DNA from: Terrabacter tumescens
Lineage (GTDB): Bacteria; Actinomycetota; Actinomycetes; Actinomycetales; Dermatophilaceae
DNA: 49,141 nt
Assembly (NCBI RefSeq): GCF_014646815.1
Contig: NZ_BMNZ01000006.1
Span: 247,805-296,945, forward strand
Direction of reading: 5' to 3'
The first letter of the stretch is position 1. The number at the start of each line of letters is the position of its first letter. The translations under genes were made by a program, and so were the position numbers. Under the pieces are notes generated by a model, which saw only the letters and a program-made list of their open reading frames with translations, had not been told where the DNA came from and made no database searches. Positions 25,346-35,516 of the stretch are shown piece after piece.

Positions 25346-26068
25346 TCAGGCGCCACCCAGCGCCGAGGTCGGCGCCACCTGGGCTGGCTCGACGTCGCGC
25401 ACGGACGCCGACCGGCGCGGGTCGAGGTCGACGGTCAGCCGCGGGAGGAAGAACTGCACGAGCGGTCCGATCGACACGGCATACAGCACCGTGCCGAGGC
25501 CGACGGGGCCACCGAGCAGCCAGCCGACCGACAGCACGACGACCTCGATCGTCGTGCGCACCAGGCGGATCGACAGGCCCGTCCGGCGCGCGAACCCCGT
25601 CATGAGGCCGTCGCGCGGGCCGGGGCCGAGCTGGCTGCCGATGTAGAGGCCACCCGCGACGCCGTTGAGGACGATGCCCGAGCCGAGCATCAGCACCCGT
25701 GCCCACAGTGCGTCCGGAGCAGCGATGAGCGCGAGGCCGGCGTCGGCGGCGAGGCCGATGACGACGACGTTGGCGACCGTGCCGAGTCCGGGCCACTGGC
25801 GCAGCGGCACCCAGAGCAGCAGGACGAGGGCACCGACGATGATCGTCACCTGGCCGAACGACAACGGCACGTGGGTCGCGATGCCGGCGTGGAAGACGTC
25901 CCACGGGTCGAGCCCGAGCGTCGAGCGGATCATCATCGCCATCGAGACGCCGTAGAGCGTCAGCCCGGCGAGGAGCTGGGTGATCCGTCGGGGCAGCAGC
26001 CCGGCCCGGAGCTGCTGGCGGGGGCTGAGGTTCGCGAGGGGGACGTGGCGTCGCATGGTGTCCAGCAT
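25346..26068 (-). CDS. yczE: YczE/YitT-type integral membrane protein
   Basis: This 240-residue protein has about five hydrophobic segments. The diagnostic segment is MIRSTLGLDPWDVFHAGIA, followed by PLSFGQVTIIVGALVLLLW and GSQLGPGPRDGLMTGF, as in YczE-like proteins. Function is thought to be small-molecule transport, perhaps B6-related, but this is unproven. It is divergent from a MocR-type gene across 50 bp, a pairing known in actinobacteria and used to name the regulator YczR. Internal ATG codons leave the start slightly uncertain. Confidence 0.85.
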   Translation of the reverse strand: MLDTMRRHVPLANLSPRQQLRAGLLPRRITQLLAGLTLYGVSMAMMIRSTLGLDPWDVFHAGIATHVPLSFGQVTIIVGALVLLLWVPLRQWPGLGTVANVVVIGLAADAGLALIAAPDALWARVLMLGSGIVLNGVAGGLYIGSQLGPGPRDGLMTGFARRTGLSIRLVRTTIEVVVLSVGWLLGGPVGLGTVLYAVSIGPLVQFFLPRLTVDLDPRRSASVRDVEPAQVAPTSALGGA

Positions 26069-26075
26069 GGCGGCT

Positions 26076-26117
26076 CAGTGGACTCCCTTTTAAGGGCCAA
26101 TCGTGGGACAGTGGACC
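26076..26117. promoter_or_regulatory. Direct-repeat operator of the MocR-type regulator
   Basis: CAGTGGACT at 26076-26084 and CAGTGGACC at 26109-26117 are 33 bp apart, about three helical turns. Between them lie CCCTT/AAGGG arms. GTGGAC half-sites in direct repeat are typical for MocR/PdxR-type dimers (established knowledge). The site occupies the whole yczE-yczR gap. Confidence 0.65.
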
Positions 26118-26118
26118 G

Positions 26119-27564
26119 ATGCGCACCGTCTCGGCCCGCTCACTGGCCCTGCTCCTCGGGTCCGGCCCGCTCCCCCGCCCGGCCTACCGCGGGCTCGCCG
26201 ACGGCATCCGCCGCCTCGTCTCCGACGGGCGGCTGCTACTCGGCACGCGGCTGCCGAGCGAGCGGTCCCTCACGACCGAGCTGGGCCTCAGTCGCACGAC
26301 GGTGGGCGCGGCGCTCGACGCCCTCCGCGACGAGGGCTTCGTCGCGACCCGCCGAGGCTCCGGCAGCGTCGTGTGCCTGCCCACGGGGCCGTCCGGGCTC
26401 GCCCTCTCCCAGGCCGGGCTCATCCCCACCGACGTTCCACCCGACGTCATCGACCTGACGTATGCCGCCCTCCCGGCCGCCGCCGGGGTCACCGCAGCCT
26501 ACGAGAGGGCGCTCGCCGAGCTGCCGCGCCACCTCGCGACCGCCGGCTACGACCCGCGCGGGCTCCCCGGGACCCGCGCCGCCGTGGCCGACTGGTTCGA
26601 GGGGCGGGGCCTGTCCACGTCGCCCGAGCAGGTCGTCGTCACGTCGGGCGCGCACGGTGGCCTGTCGGCGGTCCTGCGAGCCCAGCTGGACGTCGGCGAC
26701 CGGGTCCTCGTCGAGAGCCCCACCTACCCGAATGCCATTGTGGGAGTTCGCCGCTCGTCCTACCGCGCGGTGCCCGCCCAGCTCACGGCCACGGGTTGGG
26801 ACGTCGAGGCGATCGAGGTGGCGCTGCGACAGAGCGGCGCCAGGGCGGCATACCTCATCCCCGACCACCAGAACCCGACCGGGCTCGTCATGGACACCCC
26901 GACACGCGAACGCCTCGCCGACGTGCTCCACCGCGCCCACGCCGTGCCCGTGGTCGACGAGACGTTCGTGGAGCTCGGGCTCGACGACGCGTCGGGCACG
27001 ACGCGGCCGGCGCCCTTCGCGGCATCGTCCCGGCAGGCCCACACCCTCGGCAGCGCCGGCAAGACGTGGTGGGGCGGCCTGCGCGTCGGCTGGGTGCGGG
27101 CGCCCGCGGGCAGCACAGAGTCCGTCATCGAGGCGCGCCACAGCCTCGACCTCGGCACGGCCATCCTCGAGCAGCTCGTCGTCACCGACCTGCTCCAGCA
27201 GGGCGACGCGCTGCTGCACGAGCGGCGCCGCGAGGCGCGAGCGAGGCGCGACGCCCTCGTCACGGCGCTGCGAGCCCACGTGCCCGACTGGCGCTTCGTC
27301 GTCCCGTCCGGCGGGCTCAACCTCTGGTGCGAGCTGCCCGAGGCCCGCGGCGACGAGCTCGCCCGGGTGGCCGAGTCCGCCGGCGTCCGGCTCGCAAGGG
27401 GCGGCCAGTTCGGCGTCGAGGGAGGCTTCGCCCGGTGGGTCCGCGTGCCGTTCTGCGTCGCGCCCGACGAGGCCGACGAGGTCGGGCGCCGGCTCGCGAC
27501 AGCCTGGCAGCTCGCGCTCGGCGAGCGCCCCACGACACACGACGTCACCCCCCTCATCGCCTGA
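26119..27564 (+). CDS. yczR: MocR-family regulator with aminotransferase-like domain (YczR type)
   Basis: A 481-residue GntR/aminotransferase fusion. Residues 1-80 form a winged helix (RLPSERSLTTELGLSRTTVG, LRDEGFVATRRGSGS). The rest is a fold-type I aminotransferase domain. It retains the PLP-binding Lys in LGSAGKTWWGGLRVGW and LIPDHQNPTG, so it can bind PLP. Such proteins are PLP-responsive regulators rather than enzymes. Divergent placement with yczE and the CAGTGGAC repeats support control of that gene. The ATG is preceded by the second operator half-site, so autoregulation is likely. Confidence 0.92.
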   Translation: MRTVSARSLALLLGSGPLPRPAYRGLADGIRRLVSDGRLLLGTRLPSERSLTTELGLSRTTVGAALDALRDEGFVATRRGSGSVVCLPTGPSGLALSQAGLIPTDVPPDVIDLTYAALPAAAGVTAAYERALAELPRHLATAGYDPRGLPGTRAAVADWFEGRGLSTSPEQVVVTSGAHGGLSAVLRAQLDVGDRVLVESPTYPNAIVGVRRSSYRAVPAQLTATGWDVEAIEVALRQSGARAAYLIPDHQNPTGLVMDTPTRERLADVLHRAHAVPVVDETFVELGLDDASGTTRPAPFAASSRQAHTLGSAGKTWWGGLRVGWVRAPAGSTESVIEARHSLDLGTAILEQLVVTDLLQQGDALLHERRREARARRDALVTALRAHVPDWRFVVPSGGLNLWCELPEARGDELARVAESAGVRLARGGQFGVEGGFARWVRVPFCVAPDEADEVGRRLATAWQLALGERPTTHDVTPLIA

Positions 27565-27662
27565 CCCCGACCACCCACCGCCAGACCGCGCCCCAGACGC
27601 CGCCCCCTGACGCGCCCCAGACCCGCCCAACACCAAGACGCCACCTCTCCCCCGCAACCCCC

Positions 27663-27820
27663 GCGAGTGGCCCCGTCCCCCCACCCACCCCACATCCGCG
27701 TCGAGTGGCCCCGCCGTCCCACCCACCCCACCGTCGAGCGAGCGCCTCGTCCCACGCGCCACACCCACAACACGCCGACGTGTGACGGGTGTGACGGGAG
27801 GGCCACTCGAGGAGGCGTGG
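27663..27820. repeat. Degenerate GGCCACTCGA-family repeats before corA
   Basis: CGAGTGGCCCCG occurs at 27663 and 27701, each followed by CCCACCCACCCCAC, a ~38-bp direct repeat. GGCCACTCGA occurs in the opposite sense at 27801-27810. Words and layout match the palindromic array at 13771-14034, with CCCACGCG also shared. The 273-bp gap between yczR and corA holds no convincing gene. Confidence 0.7.
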
Positions 27821-27837
27821 GCTGCGAGACTTGGGGC

Positions 27838-28881
27838 GTGAGCAGCGACGGAGCCGGACGCATCACCTCCTGCCGGTGGGAGCACGGCAAGGTCGTCGAC
27901 GAGGCCTTCGGCCTCGACGAGGTGTCCGAGCTGCTCGAGCGGGACGGGTCCCTCATCTGGGTCGACCTCTGCGAGCCCGACCACGCCGGCCTGCGCGCCC
28001 TCGCCGACGAGCTCGGCCTCGACCCGCACGCCGTCGAGGATGCGGTGTCCGCCGGCGAGCGCCCCAAGGCCACGCGGCACGCCAACCACACCTTCCTCAC
28101 CGTCTACGCGACCCGCCTCGTGCCGTCCGACGACCCGTCGGTGAGTGCCGCCGATCCTGAAGCGTCGGGTCGCGAGTCCCGCCTGCGCACGAGCCGGATC
28201 TCGGCGTTCGTCCTGCCCCGGGGCGTCATCACCGTCCGCGGGGACGACGACGTCGACATGGGACAGGTGCTCGAGCGGTGGAACGACGACCCCGAGCTGC
28301 TCCAGCTCGGGGTGGGGGCGCTCGTGCACGGGCTGCTCGACGCCGTCGTCGACGGGCACTTCGACTCCATCCAGCAGCTCGACGACGCCATCGAGGGGCT
28401 CGAGGACCTGCTCTTCGACGAGCGCGGGCAGGTCCACACCGTCCAGGTGCGCACCTACCGCCTGCGCAAGGAGCTCGTCGAGCTACGCCGCGTCGTGCTG
28501 CCGATGCGCGACGTCGTCAACGCCGTGCTGCGGCACCGCGGCGAGCTCGACCAGCGGCACACCGCGCTCGACGGCTTCTACGACGACCTCTACGACCACG
28601 TCCTGCGCGCCGCCGAGTGGACCGAGTCGCTGCGTGACATGGTCACGACGATCTTCGAGACGAACCTGTCACTGCAGGACGCGCGCCTCAACACCGTGAT
28701 GAAGAAGCTCACCGGGTGGGCCGCCATCATCGCGGTGCCGACCGCCGTGACCGGCTGGTTCGGTCAGAACGTGCCCTATCCCGGGTTCGGCCGGCCGTGG
28801 GGCGTGCTCTTCAGCGCGGCCGTCATCGCCGCGGTGGCGGTCACCCTCTACGGCGTCTTCCGGCGCAAGGGCTGGATCTGA
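27838..28881 (+). CDS. CorA-type divalent metal transporter, GQN variant
   Basis: A 347-residue protein with a cytoplasmic N-terminal domain, a long helical stalk and two C-terminal membrane helices. The stalk region includes LRKELVELRRVVLPMRDVVN and DHVLRAAEWTESLRDM. The usual Gly-Met-Asn signature after the first membrane helix is replaced by Gly-Gln-Asn in GWFGQNVPYPGFG. The last residues are basic (RRKGWI), as is normal for CorA. Mg2+ or Co2+ transport is the family role; the GQN loop may change selectivity. Its 3' end runs into a 13-bp tandem repeat that contains the stop codon. Confidence 0.9.
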   Translation: MSSDGAGRITSCRWEHGKVVDEAFGLDEVSELLERDGSLIWVDLCEPDHAGLRALADELGLDPHAVEDAVSAGERPKATRHANHTFLTVYATRLVPSDDPSVSAADPEASGRESRLRTSRISAFVLPRGVITVRGDDDVDMGQVLERWNDDPELLQLGVGALVHGLLDAVVDGHFDSIQQLDDAIEGLEDLLFDERGQVHTVQVRTYRLRKELVELRRVVLPMRDVVNAVLRHRGELDQRHTALDGFYDDLYDHVLRAAEWTESLRDMVTTIFETNLSLQDARLNTVMKKLTGWAAIIAVPTAVTGWFGQNVPYPGFGRPWGVLFSAAVIAAVAVTLYGVFRRKGWI

Positions 28882-28947
28882 CGGCTAGGTCTGACGGCTA
28901 GGTCTGACGGCTGGGTCTGACGGCTGGATCCGACGGCTGGATCTGAC
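28870..28947 (+). repeat. Six 13-bp tandem units covering the corA stop codon
   Basis: Units of GGCTGGATCTGAC and close variants start at 28870, 28883, 28896, 28909, 28922 and 28935. The first unit is the last codons of corA (Gly-Trp-Ile-stop). Because 13 is not a multiple of 3, repeated TGA codons fall in all three frames within 26 nt. Confidence 0.95.
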
Positions 28948-28948
28948 G

Positions 28949-28985
28949 CAGGAGGGCCGGGGTGCGATGCACCCCGGCCCTCCTG
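28949..28985. terminator. Strong bidirectional hairpin between corA and ettA
   Basis: A perfect 17-bp stem: CAGGAGGGCCGGGGTGC at 28949-28965 pairs with its complement at 28969-28985, loop GAT. It lies between convergent genes and has no T-run. Confidence 0.85.
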
Positions 28986-29029
28986 CTCGTGCCGTGTCGC
29001 CCCACCGTCGGCCGGTCGGGACCGGTCCG

Positions 29030-30712
<1,683 letters not shown>

Positions 30713-30719
30713 GCGCAGA

Positions 30720-30725
30720 AGGCTA
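30720..30725 (-). promoter_or_regulatory. -10 box TAGCCT, leaderless ettA transcript
   Basis: TAGCCT on the minus strand lies 7 nt before the ATG at 30712. Confidence 0.5.
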
Positions 30726-30781
30726 TCTGTCGGCGAGCGCGGCACCGAATCGGTGTCCGCACCCGCCGACCACCGCCGCCG

Positions 30782-31390
30782 TCAGGCCGAAACCCGCTCG
30801 ACCACCTCGTAGTCGTCGGTCTCGGGGTCGCCGGTCGCGAGCGCCGCGTCGCCGCCGTCGTGCGCCGACGACAGGACGTCCGACTCGGGGTCGTAGTCGT
30901 CGTCGACGACGCCGTCCGCGTCGACGTGGGCAGGGCGCAGACCAGTGGACGCCGACTCGCCCTCGGCCATGGCGCGGATCGTCGCCTGGACGTCGGGGTC
31001 GGCCGTCCGGTCGTGGCCGAGGGCAGCTGCACGGCTGACCCGCTCGAAGCTGGCCCGGCCCCAGGAGAGGTCGTGACCGATGCGCGCGGCATCGATCTGG
31101 GGCGACTTGCCGGGCGTCCCGTCGTTGCCGACGTACGTCTTGATGGCCAGGGTGCCCTCGATGAGGACGGGCTGCCCCTTGCGCAGGGCCGAGGCGGCGT
31201 TGGCGGCGAGCGCGTTGAACGCGATGACGTCGTAGAAGCTCGTGTCACCGTCGACGAAACGGCCGTCGGCCGTGCGGCGGTAGGGCGTCGTGGCGACGCG
31301 GAAGGTCGTGTAGGGGCTGCCGTTGCGGGCCTGTCGCTCGACGGGCTCGCTCACGACGTTGCCGTGGAGGGTGATGCGGATCTCGTTCAT
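30782..31390 (-). CDS. Single-stranded DNA-binding protein paralogue
   Basis: A 202-residue protein with an SSB-type OB-fold in the first ~110 residues (ITLHGNVVSEPVERQARNGS, FYDVIAFNALAANAASALRK, VLIEGTLAIKTY). An acidic, low-complexity tail follows. The protein ends EVVERVSA and lacks the DDDIPF-type tip with which replicative SSB recruits partners. It is therefore more likely a secondary SSB than the housekeeping one. GAGGAG-like purines precede the ATG. It is followed on the same strand by ettA after 69 bp. Confidence 0.88.
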   Translation of the reverse strand: MNEIRITLHGNVVSEPVERQARNGSPYTTFRVATTPYRRTADGRFVDGDTSFYDVIAFNALAANAASALRKGQPVLIEGTLAIKTYVGNDGTPGKSPQIDAARIGHDLSWGRASFERVSRAAALGHDRTADPDVQATIRAMAEGESASTGLRPAHVDADGVVDDDYDPESDVLSSAHDGGDAALATGDPETDDYEVVERVSA

Positions 31391-31551
31391 CGGTGCTCCT
31401 CAGGGAGGTTCCAGAGGCGGCCTCGCGCCGCCTGGACCCACCTTCGAACCCAGCCGTCGCTCCCGACAGGGCCCGACCCCAGCCTGTGGACACCGCCACG
31501 TCTCGCCGCGGGGATGTGGACGAAGAGCGTGGAGCCGCGTGATTCCCGGCG

Positions 31552-31605
31552 TCAGCCGGCAGCGGCCGACGTCAGCCGACGTCAGCCGACGTCAGCCGGC
31601 AGCGG
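31552..31605 (-). repeat. 10-bp tandem units covering the stop codon of the second GTPase
   Basis: On the plus strand GTCAGCCGAC is repeated at 31571 and 31581 with variants at 31551 and 31591. On the coding (minus) strand, TGA recurs at offsets of 10, 20 and 40 nt from the gene's own stop, closing all three frames. A GTCAGCCGGCAGCGGC block flanks both sides. Confidence 0.85.
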
Positions 31606-33325
31606 CGTCGAGGTGCTCGCGGGTCTCACGGTGGCGCAGGAGCACCTCGTCGACCGGGATGAGGACGTGCTCGTCGGCGACCGTGGCCACCGACTCGGTG
31701 AGCCGCTTGCCGACGACGGTCCTGCGGTGCCGGGCTCCGATGCGTGCCCACCACCGGGACAGCACGCCGAGCCCGATGCCGATGAGGACTCCGACGACGA
31801 GCATGACCAGGGGCAACGGCAGGATGCCGACCGACGGGGTCTCCGGACGCGGGAGCTGCAGGAGCGCGAAACCCCACAGGACGGCATACCAGACGAGGCC
31901 GGCGAGGGCCACGAGCCCGAGCACCCACTGCAGGATGTTGACGACGAACCACCAGACCGGTCGGCGTGCCCGCAGGGACGTGCCGATGACCGCACGGTCG
32001 AGCGAGTCGGTCAGGGCGCCGTCACCACGGTCGACGGCCTCCTCGGCGGCCTGGGCCCAGCGCACCGGCAGGCCCTCGGACGCCTCGCGCACGAAGCTAC
32101 GAGTCGCGAGGTCGACCGCCGACACGGTCGAGACCGTCGGCGCCGGGATGGAGGACCGACCGAGCACGGCGCGCACGTCGGCCCCGTCGATCTCGACGTG
32201 GATGGGCGGTCGACCGCCGGTGCGGTCGAGGCGCAGACGTCGGAGCGGGTCGGCGGCGAAGCCCTTGGTCCACCGGGCGAAGAGCCAACCGGTGTGCGCG
32301 AACGCCTCGCGGCGGTAGTCGCGCGCGACGGCGTCGAGCACGATCGGCACGCCGGCCGCGCGGGCCAGCGAGGCGTCGAGCTCGTCGCGCGGCACCCGAC
32401 CCACGTCGGCCTCGGAGTCGGCGACGCCGGGGCGCAGTCGCAACGACGCACCGACGATGTCCGCCTTGAGTCGTTGGCGCGAAGCGGCGTGTCCCGCAAC
32501 GGCATTGGCCAGACGCTGCTTGAGCTCGGGGATGCCCTGACCGGTCACGGTCGACGTCGCGAGCACCTTGGCGTCGGTCACGCCGTCGGCGACGAGGAGC
32601 TTGCCGAGGTCCTGGGTCAGGGTCTTGACGGCGTCGGGCGCCAGCCGGTCCGACTGGTTGAGCACCGCGAGGGTGACGGCGTCGTGCTGCGAGAGCAGGC
32701 TGACGAACTCGTCGTGCAGCCGCGCGTCGGCGTACTTCTGGGGGTCGGTCACCCAGACGAAGACGTCCACGAGCTCGAGCACCCGCTCGGCCTCGCGCCG
32801 GTGCTCCAGCTCACGGGAGTCGAAGTCGGGGAGGTCGAGGAGCACCAGGCCGTCGAGCGAGCCCACGACCTGACCTGCCGCCGCTGGCTTGGTCGATGCG
32901 GCAGGCGCCGCCTTGCCGCCCTCACCCTTCGGGGCAGTGCCGGGCAGCTCGACGACATGGCGGGCGGCCACGCCGAGCCAGTCGAGCAGCTCGGACGGGT
33001 CGGAGTCGCCCCACAGGCCGGCGGTCGGCCGCGACGTCGTCGGCCGGCGCGCACCGATCGTCGCGACGTCGGCCCCGACGAGGGCGTTGAAGAGCGAGGA
33101 CTTGCCGCTGCCGGTCGCGCCGGCGAGCGCCACGACCGTGTGGTCGCCGGCGATCCCGGACCGCTCGACCGCCTTGTCGACGACGCGCCGCGCGACCGCG
33201 ACGCCCGACGGGTCGAGCTCGTCGGCGCCGGAGACGAGCGCCATCGACAGCTCCGTGGTGCGGCTGCCGAGCTCGGCGGCCGAGACCGGGGTGACCGTGG
33301 CGCGGCCCATCCTGATGGGGCTCAT
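31592..33325 (-). CDS. Membrane-associated dynamin/YfjP-like GTPase (second of pair, DynB-like)
   Basis: A 577-residue GTPase. The P-loop is GATGSGKSS near residue 69, G3 is DLPDFDS, and G4 is NQSD. Two hydrophobic segments near the C-terminus (WWFVVNILQWVLGLVALAGL and LPLVMLVVGVLIGIGLGVL) anchor it. Overlapping by 4 nt with another P-loop GTPase, it resembles the DynA/DynB pair that stabilises sporulation septa in Streptomyces (established for that genus). In a non-sporulating actinobacterium the pair may act in membrane remodelling or stress. The homology claim is from architecture and pairing, not alignment. Confidence 0.83.
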   Translation of the reverse strand: MSPIRMGRATVTPVSAAELGSRTTELSMALVSGADELDPSGVAVARRVVDKAVERSGIAGDHTVVALAGATGSGKSSLFNALVGADVATIGARRPTTSRPTAGLWGDSDPSELLDWLGVAARHVVELPGTAPKGEGGKAAPAASTKPAAAGQVVGSLDGLVLLDLPDFDSRELEHRREAERVLELVDVFVWVTDPQKYADARLHDEFVSLLSQHDAVTLAVLNQSDRLAPDAVKTLTQDLGKLLVADGVTDAKVLATSTVTGQGIPELKQRLANAVAGHAASRQRLKADIVGASLRLRPGVADSEADVGRVPRDELDASLARAAGVPIVLDAVARDYRREAFAHTGWLFARWTKGFAADPLRRLRLDRTGGRPPIHVEIDGADVRAVLGRSSIPAPTVSTVSAVDLATRSFVREASEGLPVRWAQAAEEAVDRGDGALTDSLDRAVIGTSLRARRPVWWFVVNILQWVLGLVALAGLVWYAVLWGFALLQLPRPETPSVGILPLPLVMLVVGVLIGIGLGVLSRWWARIGARHRRTVVGKRLTESVATVADEHVLIPVDEVLLRHRETREHLDAAAG

Positions 33326-35031
33326 CGCGCGTCCCTCACCGCAGCGGCGGCCGTGGTCAGGCGCTCGGTCTGGTCGGTGTCGACCTGCAACGTCGTGACA
33401 GCTCCTTGGTAGCGGGCGAGCTCGGCGGCATACAGCTCGTCGACGCGGTCGGTCAGCTGCTCGCGCGCCTTCCGGGCGAGCTCGCGGACGGCCTGGTCGC
33501 CGAAGACCGCCTCGAGCAGCTTCTGGCCGACGACGGCGGTACCGCCGGCGATGCCGACCTCGGCACCGGTGATGCCGGCGGTGCTCGCGAACGTCACGAG
33601 CATGAGGACGACGCCGAGGCCGTTGACGCCGTAGGCCATGATCCGCGCCGTCGTGCGGCGGTCGCGGCCCTCGTCGCGGACCATCTGCAGGATGTCTCCC
33701 TGCCAGTCGCGCACGAGGCGCTGGATGCGCCGGTCGACGTCGGCGCCGGAGCGCCCGAGCGACGGGTCGGCCGTCAGCAGCTGGTCGCCGCCGGGCAGCG
33801 TGCGCCAGGCCCGCGCGATCGAGCCCGCTGCGAGCTCGGCGTGGTTGACGACGAGCGACTCGACGCCGGACTGGAGTGCCTCGCCGAGGTGGTCGGCGCG
33901 GGCCGGCTCGCCCCGGAGGAAGGAGGTGAAGCGGTCGCGCACCCGCGAGACGGTGGACTCGACCTGGCGGAAGAACTCGCCCGTGCCGACGAACTCCTGC
34001 CAGCGAGCGAGCACCTCGCCGCGCAGCAGCGTGCCGTCGAGCATGCCCTCGTGCACCTGCTCCTTGGCCTGGGCGTAGGCGTCCGCGGCGGTGTCGACGA
34101 GCGCCTGCCCTGCGGCGGTCTGCTCCTTGGAGGCATCGACCAGTGACGCGGTGCGGGCGTCGAGGGAGACGAGCGCACCCTGGAGCGTCTGGCGCACGAC
34201 GTCGGCGCGCGCCTGGGCGTCACCGGCGAGCGCCGCGAGCCACCCGCGCAGCCGCTGGGTCTGCTCGGCGGGCAGGAGCCCGTCCTCGAGCTCGGACTCG
34301 ACGACGGTGAAGATCGGCGACTGGTCGAGACCCTGCTCGCGCAGCATCGAGGCGAAGTGCGTGCGGATCTCGTCGACGGCGGCCGGGGGCACTCGGTCGA
34401 GGACGACCGCGACGGCCGTGCCGCGCTCGGACGCGTCGCGCAGCAGCTCCCACGGCACCGCGTCCGCGTAGCGGGCGGCCGTCGTCACGAAGACCCAGAG
34501 GTCCGCGGCGGCGAGCAGCTGCGCCGCGAGGTCGCGGTTCGCCTCGACGACGCTGTCGATGTCCGGCGCATCCAGCAGGGCCAGGCCGGCGGCCACCTCG
34601 TCCGTCGAGACGAGGCGCACGGCGCCCGGGCCGTCGGACGAGGAGTGCCGTCCGGTGATGCGGGCGAGCCCCGGCAGGATGCGCGGCCCGGAGAACCAGG
34701 CGGCGTCCGACGGGTGGTGGATGAGCACCGGCGAGCGCGTGGTCGGGCGCAGGACGCCGGGCAGCGTCACCTCGCGCCCCACGACGGAGTTGACGAGCGT
34801 GGACTTGCCCGCGCCGGTGGATCCGCCGACGACGGCGAGCAGCGGCGCGTCCAGCGACGTCAGCCGCGGGATGACGTAGTCGTCGAGCTGGGCGAGCAGC
34901 CGGGCTCGAGCCGTCCGAGCCGATGGAGCAGCGGCGAGGTCGAGCGGCAGGGTCGTCTCGGCGACGGCAGCCCGAAGTGCCTGCACGCCCGCGAGGAGCC
35001 GGGCGTTGCCCACCCCTGAATCACCTGTCAC
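33322..35031 (-). CDS. Membrane-associated dynamin-like GTPase (first of pair, DynA-like)
   Basis: A 569-residue GTPase with P-loop GGSTGAGKS at 69-77 and G3 DAPD around 154-157. A long helical middle follows, and a hydrophobic hairpin lies around residues 470-520 (GLGVVLMLVTFASTAGITG and GIAGGTAVVGQ). The GTG start has GAAAGGA just upstream; earlier codons in the open frame are not family-like. Stop and the next ATG overlap (ATGA), so the two GTPases are made together. Likely role is GTP-driven membrane binding as a heteromer, by analogy with bacterial dynamin pairs. Confidence 0.83.
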   Translation of the reverse strand: MTGDSGVGNARLLAGVQALRAAVAETTLPLDLAAAPSARTARARLLAQLDDYVIPRLTSLDAPLLAVVGGSTGAGKSTLVNSVVGREVTLPGVLRPTTRSPVLIHHPSDAAWFSGPRILPGLARITGRHSSSDGPGAVRLVSTDEVAAGLALLDAPDIDSVVEANRDLAAQLLAAADLWVFVTTAARYADAVPWELLRDASERGTAVAVVLDRVPPAAVDEIRTHFASMLREQGLDQSPIFTVVESELEDGLLPAEQTQRLRGWLAALAGDAQARADVVRQTLQGALVSLDARTASLVDASKEQTAAGQALVDTAADAYAQAKEQVHEGMLDGTLLRGEVLARWQEFVGTGEFFRQVESTVSRVRDRFTSFLRGEPARADHLGEALQSGVESLVVNHAELAAGSIARAWRTLPGGDQLLTADPSLGRSGADVDRRIQRLVRDWQGDILQMVRDEGRDRRTTARIMAYGVNGLGVVLMLVTFASTAGITGAEVGIAGGTAVVGQKLLEAVFGDQAVRELARKAREQLTDRVDELYAAELARYQGAVTTLQVDTDQTERLTTAAAAVRDAR

Positions 35032-35326
35032 GCCCGTATCCTTTCGTGTCGCGTTGGCACAACCAAACCGAAAGGCGGCGCGCCCCCACGACGTACCCCG
35101 AGTCGTGACCTGACGGTCCCCCGCGCGGCCTGCACCTGCGCGCCGAGGGTGGGTCACGGCATACCGCGTCGGTCCTCGAACGACCCTGCGTCACGGGGGT
35201 TTCCCGACGACGTATGCCGTGTGGCCGGGTCAGCCTTCAACGTCACCACGCCGACGGCGCGGCTCCGCTGGGACCGGCCGGCACCCCGGAAGGACTCCGG
35301 CGTCCTCCTCGTCCCTCGGAGGACGC

Positions 35327-35347
35327 CTCCCCGAGTCCCTCGGGGAG
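35327..35347. repeat. Short perfect hairpin CTCCCCGAG/CTCGGGGAG
   Basis: Nine-bp arms with a TCC loop. Role unknown; it may add to termination downstream of tRNA-Arg. Confidence 0.6.
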
Positions 35348-35357
35348 CGCAATGGAC

Positions 35358-35399
35358 AAGGCCGAACCGAGCGGCGCTTCGCGCCATCGGATCGGCCTT
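35358..35399 (-). terminator. Candidate terminator downstream of tRNA-Arg
   Basis: Stepped stem AAGGCCGA/TCGGCCTT, then CCGA/TCGG, then GGCGC/GCGCC around a TTC loop. It lies 118 nt after the tRNA 3' end in the direction of transcription, so the link is plausible but not certain. Confidence 0.5.
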
Positions 35400-35516
35400 C
35401 TCCGTTGGCGCCCCCGGCAGGATCCGTCGCACGCTCCTCCCGATTCCTGCCCGGCCGCCTCGCTGACCGTCCCGTCGGACGCGCTTCGCAGCCTCCCACC
35501 GGCACGGTCCTGCAGG

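Larger units (their letters stand above)
35032..35516. other. 485-bp non-coding region with hairpins and paired octamers
   Basis: No convincing gene is present. It contains the upstream region of the dynamin-like operon, an inverted pair of CACGGCATAC at 35155-35164 and 35212-35221, and a hairpin at 35327-35347. It also holds a tRNA-Arg terminator candidate at 35358-35399 and an 18-bp word at 35480-35497 that recurs upstream of tRNA-Lys. Confidence 0.65.
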
